This document shows positions 7,346 through 13,654 of a stretch of 13,654 nt of DNA, piece by piece. The stretch spans positions 1-13,654 of the forward strand of contig JBFWNZ010000068.1 of the NCBI GenBank assembly GCA_050250795.1, in the 5' to 3' direction. The stretch's first letter is position 1. Each line of letters starts with the position of its first letter. The notes under the pieces were generated by a model. That model did not search any database. It saw only the letters and a program-made list of their open reading frames with translations, and had not been told where the DNA came from. The position numbers and the translations under genes were made by a program. Origin of the DNA: JBFWNZ01 sp050250795. Lineage in GTDB: Bacteria > Pseudomonadota > Alphaproteobacteria > UBA8366.

Positions 7346-7612
7346 AGGAAGGCTGGCCGGGCACGCGCGCGACGCTATGCCGCGCCGAATTTTGTGCGGT
7401 GCAGCATGGACAGGGAAGGGGCCCGAGGGCACATCAAGGCCGGAAAGCGGCAGGGCGAATGCAGACGATCCGTATGCACCCGTATTGACGGTACGGCCAT
7501 GCATCGCGAATCGTTATCACCGCATCGTGAACGGGCGCGGAGTGGGGACGAGGGCGCGGCCGCGATGGGGGGCGTGGGTGGTTTTTATCAAAATTCCGGC
7601 AGGGGAGGCAGC

Positions 7613-8737
7613 GTGAGCCAGCCCCTGCGTAAATCGGCCGTGCAGTTGCCGACGACCTTCGTGCAGCGCGGCACGGCAGTGCCGTTCAGCTCGGAAGGGC
7701 TGGAGCATGCGCGCATGCGCGTCAGCGGCGATGGCGAGATGGAGGCCTTGGTCCCCGGGCTTGCCGGCGGCCGCAGCGTCTATGTGATTCCGTGGCAAGT
7801 GCTGCCGGAAATCATCCCGATGACGGTCCATGACCGGAAGCTGCACGAGACGCTGTTTTCGCGCCGGCCGCACGCGCCGCACGAGCTGCGCGCCTGCTCG
7901 CTCGATGTTGCGAAGTCGGGCGTCGGCGGAATCAAGCTTGCGACCGAAGCGCGCAATGTTCTTGCGTCGGAAGCCGCCCACCGGCTGGCAACCCAATGCA
8001 CCTTGCTGGCGGGTTCGATCCGTCAGCTCGCCGCGGACAAAGCAAAGAAGCTGGATTTGTCGGTCTCGGGCCTGTCCAGGGCCGAAGGGCTGCTGGCCGC
8101 GCGCGCGGCGTTGAAATCCGTGGCCGGCGAACTGGGCGTGCAGGCCGAGGACATCTATGCCCGGATCGAACGCTGGGCCGAGGTCGTCCATCCGTTGGGC
8201 CCGCCGGGCGCCGAGTATCCAGGACATCTGCGCAGCACGATCCAGCAACTGGATCGTTTCGTCGGCGAGGTTCGCTCCTGGGCAGCGGAGGAGCCGCCGG
8301 AATCGGCCATGATGGCGCAGGAATGCGTGATGGTCTGTGCCGACGTGCTGGACAGCGCAAAGCGATGCGAATCGGAGGTCGACGGCGCCGCGGAGGACAT
8401 GCAGTCCACGCTGAGGGCGTGGGACGCGACGGTGGCGTTGATTCGCAGCCGGATCGACCGTCTTGCATGGGTCCTGGACGGGTGGGACCGGGTTGTAACC
8501 ATCTGGGATGCAAAGCGCGACCGCCCGGCGTATGAGCGGCGCGAAGCGATGGAGACGATCTTCCGCTTCCTGCCGGTGCTGCCGGAAGAGGCGCTGCGGC
8601 AGAACGGACGGACGATCTGGACCCGTTTCCAGGAGAACCGCCGCCGCCGCATTCAGGCGAACCAGAGCTGGTTTACCGGCGAGGACGATGAGGAGATGCT
8701 GCGCCGTCTCAATGTCTTCCAGACGGAGCCGGCATGA
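7613..8737 (+). CDS. Conserved-type hypothetical protein, first gene of a coupled pair
   Basis: I do not recognise a characterised family. The product is 374 residues with no signal peptide or membrane segment. The first 75 residues look like a small beta-rich module (PTTFVQRGTAVPF, then LVPGLAGGRSVYVIPWQVLPEI); the rest is predicted mainly alpha-helical, with a Trp-rich helix LAWVLDGWDRVVTIWD at 284-299 and a basic patch ENRRRRIQ at 341-348. Cysteines (95, 129, 239, 242, 252) do not form a recognised metal motif. The GTG at 7613 is chosen because AGGGGAGG lies at 7601-7608 directly upstream; the in-frame ATG at 7565 and the ATG at 7394 lack comparable sites. The 267-base gap upstream holds a weak promoter-like TTGACG at 7485-7490. 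Its stop overlaps the start of the next gene by 4 bases (ATGA), so the two proteins are probably made together and may interact. Confidence 0.8.
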   Translation: MSQPLRKSAVQLPTTFVQRGTAVPFSSEGLEHARMRVSGDGEMEALVPGLAGGRSVYVIPWQVLPEIIPMTVHDRKLHETLFSRRPHAPHELRACSLDVAKSGVGGIKLATEARNVLASEAAHRLATQCTLLAGSIRQLAADKAKKLDLSVSGLSRAEGLLAARAALKSVAGELGVQAEDIYARIERWAEVVHPLGPPGAEYPGHLRSTIQQLDRFVGEVRSWAAEEPPESAMMAQECVMVCADVLDSAKRCESEVDGAAEDMQSTLRAWDATVALIRSRIDRLAWVLDGWDRVVTIWDAKRDRPAYERREAMETIFRFLPVLPEEALRQNGRTIWTRFQENRRRRIQANQSWFTGEDDEEMLRRLNVFQTEPA

Positions 8738-10245
8738 CGCCCGTAGCGCGCCCGGACGGTGGACGGCGCAAGCTGGCCGAGCGCGAGCTGCTTGCCGGAT
8801 ATCTGGCGGAGCTGCATCCGCGACAGCTTGAGCGGCTGGCCGTCACCCTCGAGCAGGACCGGGAGGCCGGCGAATACCGCCTGCCGCACGAGGAAATCCT
8901 GGAATTGCTGCGGCCCTGGCTGATGTCGGCGCGGTTGGGGCGGTTTCCGACGACCCAGCGCATGCTGTGCATGCCGTTGGAAGATTTTCTGTCCGCCGGC
9001 GACCCGAAGCTGAAATTGCCAAGCCAGATCGCCCGGCCGTCATTGGCCAGCATGTGGCATTTCCTGACCGAGCAGGTGGCCAAAGACCAGATGGCGGCGG
9101 CGGGCGAGACCTATCGCGAGGCCGCCAAGTCCGGCGACCGCGAACGGCTGGACGATGCCGCCCGTGTGCTGTGGCGGACAGCGGCCGAAGCGCTCGCCAA
9201 GCCGGTCGAGCGCATGGGCCGCGAACCCGCCTATGCACAGAAGCTGGTCAAGATGCTGGGCGGGACGCGGCGCGCCGAGGATCTGCGCGAGATGGCGGCC
9301 TTGTTCGACGTGGCGGACGAGATCGAGACGTTGAAGCGGAGCCTGCCGCCCAAGCCGATCAAGCGTCTGACCGATCCGCAGGTCTCGTTGGTCAAGCGGG
9401 TGTATCTCGAGGTCGCCGAGGCCAAGCCGGGCCGCGAGCCCTATATCGTGCTGGCCGTTCTGGCGCGGCTGCGCGAGACCCCGGAAATTCTGAAGGTTGT
9501 CCATTCCATCGCGCCGCGTCTCGACCCGGCGGCGCTGGCGACGACCGATCTGGGGGTCGTCGCGGACGTCGTGGTGCGCCAGCTCGAAGGGCGCAGCGAG
9601 GATGTCGAGCGGGCGGTGAAGGAGGCGACCTCCGACGTTGCGCTGGCCGATTCCGTCGACGATTTCGTCACGACGTACAGCGGCACCGCGCGGCAGATCA
9701 AGCCCAACAGCCGCGACGAATGGGGGCGCCGCATTCTCAAGGCGCGCGAATCGGTCGGCCGGACCGTGGTCGACCGGGTCCTGCGGACCGCATCGACGAC
9801 CGTCATGCGGGGGATCGAGCCGCCGTCGCCATCACCATCTTCGGCGGCCGCGGAGGCCCAGGCACCGGTGCCGATGGGATTCGATGCGTATCCCGACGAA
9901 GCGGCGCTGACCGAGGCCGAGGCGCGCGCGGCAGCGGTCGGGCGTTTGCGCCGGCATGGCGACGCGCTGGGGATCAACAATGCCGTGCACAAGGCCGTGG
10001 ACACCTTGCGGCGCAAGCTGAACGAGCATGGCGAGCGGCTGATGAAGCGGTTCGACCGCGTCGCGCCCGACCGGCGCGATTATGCCGAGGCGCATCTGAT
10101 GGCGACCGTCCGCCTGACCGAGTTGATCGCGGGGACCGAGGAAGCCGACAAGCTGCGCAAGGAGGGCGAGCGAGCCCTCTCCGATGCGGTCGGCCGCTAT
10201 GCTTATGTACGGCAGGCGCGGCGTCCCATCGACGATGAAAGCTGA
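8734..10245 (+). CDS. Hypothetical helical protein, second gene of a coupled pair
   Basis: A 503-residue protein that I cannot assign to a function. No signal peptide, membrane segment, nucleotide-binding loop or nuclease motif is visible. It is strongly helical and charged. Residues 1-360 form one block, including RFPTTQRMLCMPLEDFL (70-86) and RPSLASMWHFLTEQ (101-114), a pattern I associate loosely with uncharacterised alphaproteobacterial proteins. A Pro/Ser/Ala-rich linker follows (about 362-384), then a C-terminal helical block with possible coiled coil (AVDTLRRKLNEHGERLMKRF, 421-440; LRKEGERALSDAVGRYAYVRQ, 474-494). The ATG at 8734 overlaps the stop of the preceding gene (ATGA), typical of translational coupling. 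Codon use and GC content look like the neighbouring genes, so there is no sign of recent transfer. Confidence 0.82.
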   Translation: MTPVARPDGGRRKLAERELLAGYLAELHPRQLERLAVTLEQDREAGEYRLPHEEILELLRPWLMSARLGRFPTTQRMLCMPLEDFLSAGDPKLKLPSQIARPSLASMWHFLTEQVAKDQMAAAGETYREAAKSGDRERLDDAARVLWRTAAEALAKPVERMGREPAYAQKLVKMLGGTRRAEDLREMAALFDVADEIETLKRSLPPKPIKRLTDPQVSLVKRVYLEVAEAKPGREPYIVLAVLARLRETPEILKVVHSIAPRLDPAALATTDLGVVADVVVRQLEGRSEDVERAVKEATSDVALADSVDDFVTTYSGTARQIKPNSRDEWGRRILKARESVGRTVVDRVLRTASTTVMRGIEPPSPSPSSAAAEAQAPVPMGFDAYPDEAALTEAEARAAAVGRLRRHGDALGINNAVHKAVDTLRRKLNEHGERLMKRFDRVAPDRRDYAEAHLMATVRLTELIAGTEEADKLRKEGERALSDAVGRYAYVRQARRPIDDES

Positions 10246-10248
10246 CCC

Positions 10249-10277
10249 TTACCGGCTCCGTGCCTTCGTCCTATAGT
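10249..10277 (+). promoter_or_regulatory. Candidate promoter for the iron-sulfur protein gene
   Basis: TTACCG (10249-10254) and TATAGT (10272-10277) are separated by 17 bases. The -10 matches consensus at five of six positions; the -35 is weak. Transcription would begin near 10284, about 27 bases before the ATG at 10311. It begins just after the stop of the preceding gene, suggesting the iron-sulfur gene is at least partly transcribed on its own. Confidence 0.45.
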
Positions 10278-10310
10278 CGGCTGCCCGCTGCGCGAGAGAC
10301 GGAGGCGACA

Positions 10311-11633
10311 ATGCCCCAGGCCGAAGGCCCCTTCGCGGCGCTGTTCCGCGCCAAGGTCGATGACATTCTGGACGCTTGCAGCCGGTGCGGCAAATGCGTC
10401 GAGGTGTGCCCGATGGTGCGGCCGGCCGGCATCGATGCTGCCGAACCGCCGGCCGTCGTGGGCGGAGTCCTGGACCTTCTTGGCGGCGGCGAGGGGACCG
10501 AAGCGGCGCGGCGCTGGGCCGCCGTCTGCTCAGGCAGCGGCTTCTGCATCGACGCCTGCGGTGACGGGGTGAACCCGCGGTTCATGCTGAGCCTCGCGCG
10601 GCTTGCCATCGAGCAGGGCAAGGGCGAGGCGGCGACCCGTGCGGCGGGTAAACAGAACTTCCAGGATATGACGCGCTCGGTGCGGGTGCTGTCGCGGCTT
10701 CAGCTGTCGCCCGACCAGTTGCGCCGTCTGGGCCAGCTTCCCGGTGGCGAGCCGGCGCCGGCCGATCCCGAGGTGGTGTTCTACACCGGCTGCAACATCC
10801 TGCGGACGCCGCATATCGCCCTGCATTGCCTGGACGTGCTGGACGCGCTGGCGGTGCCCTATGCGGTGCATGGCGGGCCGGGAAGCTGTTGCGGCATCCT
10901 GCAACTGCGCGGCGGCGATCAGGCGAATGCCGAACGGCAGGCGTCGAAGTCCATCGAGCGGTTTGCGGATACGGGCGCGGCCGAGGTGATCTCCTGGTGT
11001 CCGACCTGCCAGATTCAGATGGGAGAGGCGATGCTGCCGGCCTATTCCGATGCCGGGCCAGCGCCCTTCGACCTGACCATTTTCCCGGTCTGGCTGGCGC
11101 AGCGGCTCGATCGGCTGAAGCCGCTGTTCGTGCATCGGGTGGAGAAGCGCGTCGGCCTGCACGAGCATCCCGGCATTCCGGGAGTGACAGAGGCGGTGCA
11201 GACCATCCTGAAGGCGATCCCCGGCCTCGACTTTGTCGATCTGCGGCAGCCGCAGGTGGGCTACATGTGCAACGCGCTGCGGCCAATGCCGGAATACACC
11301 CGCCAGCTTCACCAGGCGCAGCTTGAGGCGGCCGAGACGGCGGGGGTCGATACGCTGGCCGGCGTCTACCACGCCTGCCACCGCGACCTGTGCAGCCATC
11401 AGCGCGACTGGCCCTTCGAGGTGGTGAACTTCATGGAGCTGGTGGGCGAGGCGATGGGCATCTGCCATCCGGACCGCTTCAAGCAGTTGAAGCTGATGCA
11501 GGACGCCGATGCCATCCTGGCGGACTCCGCCGAGATGATCGCGCAATACGACCTGGACCCGGAGGAGGTCCGGGCCGTTGTGCTGAAGGCGATGATCGGC
11601 GAGCAGCCGCTGCCGCTGCGGGGCGGCGCCTGA
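10311..11633 (+). CDS. Fused HdrC/HdrB-like (Fe-S)-binding protein with CCG domain
   Basis: A 440-residue soluble electron-transfer-type protein combining a two-cluster ferredoxin module with cysteine-rich CCG domains, as in HdrD/GlpC-like proteins. Cluster 1 is a classic Cx2Cx2Cx3C (Cys23, 26, 29, 33; CSRCGKCVEVCP). Cluster 2 (AVCSGSGFCIDACGDGVNPR) has Cys73, Cys79 and Cys83, with Ser76 where the second ligand is expected. The first CCG domain is complete: Cys161, Cys193-Cys194 (SCCG), Cys230 and Cys233 (CPTC). The second is degenerate, with Cys320 alone and Cys356/Cys361. Such proteins pass electrons or reduce disulfides with a partner flavoprotein; none is encoded here, so the partner is unknown. 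The ATG at 10311 has a strong GGAGG site (10301-10305) and excludes an upstream in-frame start at 10260 that would overlap the candidate promoter. Its stop lies 4 bases from the convergent dehydrogenase stop. Confidence 0.88.
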   Translation: MPQAEGPFAALFRAKVDDILDACSRCGKCVEVCPMVRPAGIDAAEPPAVVGGVLDLLGGGEGTEAARRWAAVCSGSGFCIDACGDGVNPRFMLSLARLAIEQGKGEAATRAAGKQNFQDMTRSVRVLSRLQLSPDQLRRLGQLPGGEPAPADPEVVFYTGCNILRTPHIALHCLDVLDALAVPYAVHGGPGSCCGILQLRGGDQANAERQASKSIERFADTGAAEVISWCPTCQIQMGEAMLPAYSDAGPAPFDLTIFPVWLAQRLDRLKPLFVHRVEKRVGLHEHPGIPGVTEAVQTILKAIPGLDFVDLRQPQVGYMCNALRPMPEYTRQLHQAQLEAAETAGVDTLAGVYHACHRDLCSHQRDWPFEVVNFMELVGEAMGICHPDRFKQLKLMQDADAILADSAEMIAQYDLDPEEVRAVVLKAMIGEQPLPLRGGA

Positions 11634-11637
11634 ACGG

Positions 11638-12420
11638 CTACCGCCCGCAAGACTGGCCGCCGTCGATCACCAGTTCGATGCCGGTGACGAAGCGGCTTTC
11701 GTCCGAGGCGAGGTAGAGCGCGCCATAGGCGATGTCGTCCGGCGTCGCGAAGCCGCCCAGCGGCGCCGAACCCGCGCGTTCCGCCGCGCCCTTGTCCGCG
11801 TCGCCGCCGCCGTAATAGCGCAGCACGTCGTCGCCCATCGGCGTGCGGACGAGGCTGGGATGGATCGAGTTGCAGCGGATGCGGTCGCCGCTGCGCCCGC
11901 CATGCACGGCGATGGACTTCGTCAGTTGCCGCACGGCGCCTTTGGACGCGCCATAGGCCACGGCCTTGGGTGTGGCGCGGATGCCCGACAGCGACGAGAT
12001 GTTGACGATGGACCCGCCGCCGCCCGACTGGCGCATCGCCGGGAGGACCGCCTGGCAGCCCAGCATGACGCCGTCGATGTTGACGGCGTTGACCATGCGC
12101 CACTCCTCGATCTCCATATGCTCGATGTCCTGGGCGTCCGTCGTGCTGAAGATGCCGGCGTTGTTGACCAGGATGTCGAGCCGGCCGAAGCGGGCCATCG
12201 TGTCCTTCACCGCCTGCGCCCAGTCCGCGGCCTTTGTCACGTCGAGCGGCATGCCGACCGCGCCGCCGCCGATCTCGGCGGCCAATGCCGTCGCGCCCAG
12301 GCTGTTGCGGTCGGCGATCACGACCTTCGCACCCTCGGCCGCGAACAGCCGCGCGATCGCGGCACCGAAACCCGAAGCACCGCCCGTCACGATCGCCACC
12401 TTGTTCTGCAAGCGCGCCAT
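11638..12420 (-). CDS. Short-chain dehydrogenase/reductase (classical SDR)
   Basis: A complete 260-residue classical SDR oxidoreductase with a Rossmann fold. The cofactor glycine motif TGGASGFG is at 12-19; Asp37 (ADR) at the end of beta strand 2 suggests NAD(H) over NADP(H). NNAG is at 86-89, and the catalytic tetrad is Asn114, Ser143, Tyr156 and Lys160 (YGASK), with the usual 13-residue Ser-Tyr spacing. The C-terminus VTGIELVIDGGQS is typical of 3-hydroxyacyl, sugar or steroid-type dehydrogenases. The substrate cannot be assigned. The ATG at 12420 is chosen over one 18 bases upstream because MARLQNKVAIVTGG is the usual N-terminus and GGGGGAGG lies just upstream of it. It is downstream of thiC but separated from it by a terminator, so it probably has its own promoter. 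Confidence 0.92.
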   Translation of the reverse strand: MARLQNKVAIVTGGASGFGAAIARLFAAEGAKVVIADRNSLGATALAAEIGGGAVGMPLDVTKAADWAQAVKDTMARFGRLDILVNNAGIFSTTDAQDIEHMEIEEWRMVNAVNIDGVMLGCQAVLPAMRQSGGGGSIVNISSLSGIRATPKAVAYGASKGAVRQLTKSIAVHGGRSGDRIRCNSIHPSLVRTPMGDDVLRYYGGGDADKGAAERAGSAPLGGFATPDDIAYGALYLASDESRFVTGIELVIDGGQSCGR

Positions 12421-12450
12421 GCTGACCTCCCCCTTCATGTTGTTGGGCGC

Positions 12451-12480
12451 ATTCTGCCGAGGAAGGGCCGCGAGCGTCGA
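12451..12480 (-). promoter_or_regulatory. Candidate promoter for the SDR gene
   Basis: On the minus strand, TCGACG (12475-12480) and CAGAAT (12451-12456) are separated by 18 bases; each hexamer matches consensus at four positions. Transcription would begin near 12444, about 24 bases before the SDR ATG. It lies just past the thiC terminator, where an independent promoter is expected. Confidence 0.33.
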
Positions 12481-12482
12481 GA

Positions 12483-12515
12483 CGAAAAGGGCCGAACCCT
12501 TGCAGGTCCGGCCCT
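12483..12515 (-). terminator. Rho-independent terminator after thiC
   Basis: On the minus strand, AGGGCCGGACC pairs with GGTTCGGCCCT (one G-U wobble) to form an 11-bp GC-rich stem with a six-base loop (12488-12515). It is followed directly by TTTT and then CGT. It starts about 22 bases after the thiC stop, and is the clearest terminator in the window. Confidence 0.85.
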
Positions 12516-12537
12516 CGCTTCGCGGATGCCGCGATCC

Positions 12538-13654
<1,117 letters not shown>

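Noticed and set aside
7394..7612. Upstream extension of the first hypothetical protein to an ATG at 7394 or 7565
   Set aside because: The extension is Arg/Gly-rich with no good ribosome binding site, whereas the GTG at 7613 has AGGGGAGG at the correct distance.
8967..10238. 423-codon plus-strand frame within the second hypothetical gene
   Set aside because: It is an out-of-frame Arg/Gly/Ala-rich reading. The 503-codon frame has the coupled start, balanced composition and amphipathic helices expected of a real protein.

Overview
This 13.65 kb window is GC-rich, densely coded chromosomal DNA that looks like an alphaproteobacterium, probably of the Rhodospirillales type. The clearest lineage marker is a small gene for the F1-ATPase inhibitory zeta subunit (DUF1476), a family known essentially from alphaproteobacteria. 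Most of the rest is housekeeping and accessory metabolism. I see no tRNA, rRNA, insertion sequence, phage gene or CRISPR array.

Layout, left to right. (1) The 5' part of purC (minus strand) runs off the left edge; a good sigma70-type promoter lies just upstream of it. (2) A TANGO2/NRDE-family protein (minus) diverges from the zeta subunit gene (plus). (3) A YegS/diacylglycerol-kinase-like lipid kinase follows on the plus strand, coupled by a 4-base overlap to a four-helix protein of the DUF2383 kind. (4) This plus-strand unit converges on a minus-strand unit: purB (adenylosuccinate lyase) followed by a large exported TPR-repeat protein with a Pro/Ala-rich tail. The only conventional start codons of the TPR gene lie inside the 3' end of purB. 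(5) Diverging from purB is a class II aldolase/adducin-fold protein. (6) Next come two translationally coupled genes (374 and 503 codons) whose helical cytosolic products I cannot assign to a known function. (7) They are followed, behind a separate candidate promoter, by a fused HdrC/HdrB-like iron-sulfur protein. (8) This converges with only 4 bases between stops on a minus-strand short-chain dehydrogenase. (9) Upstream of the dehydrogenase is the 3' two thirds of thiC, which ends in a strong rho-independent terminator and runs off the right edge.

Functional links: purC and purB are consecutive steps of de novo purine synthesis (PurB also makes AMP), and thiC draws on the same intermediate (AIR) to make the thiamine pyrimidine. 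They are not contiguous here; several unrelated genes separate them. The zeta subunit belongs to ATP synthase control. Nothing in the window is an obvious defence or mobile system. The least explained element is the coupled pair at 7613-10245, which I rate the best candidate for undescribed biology.
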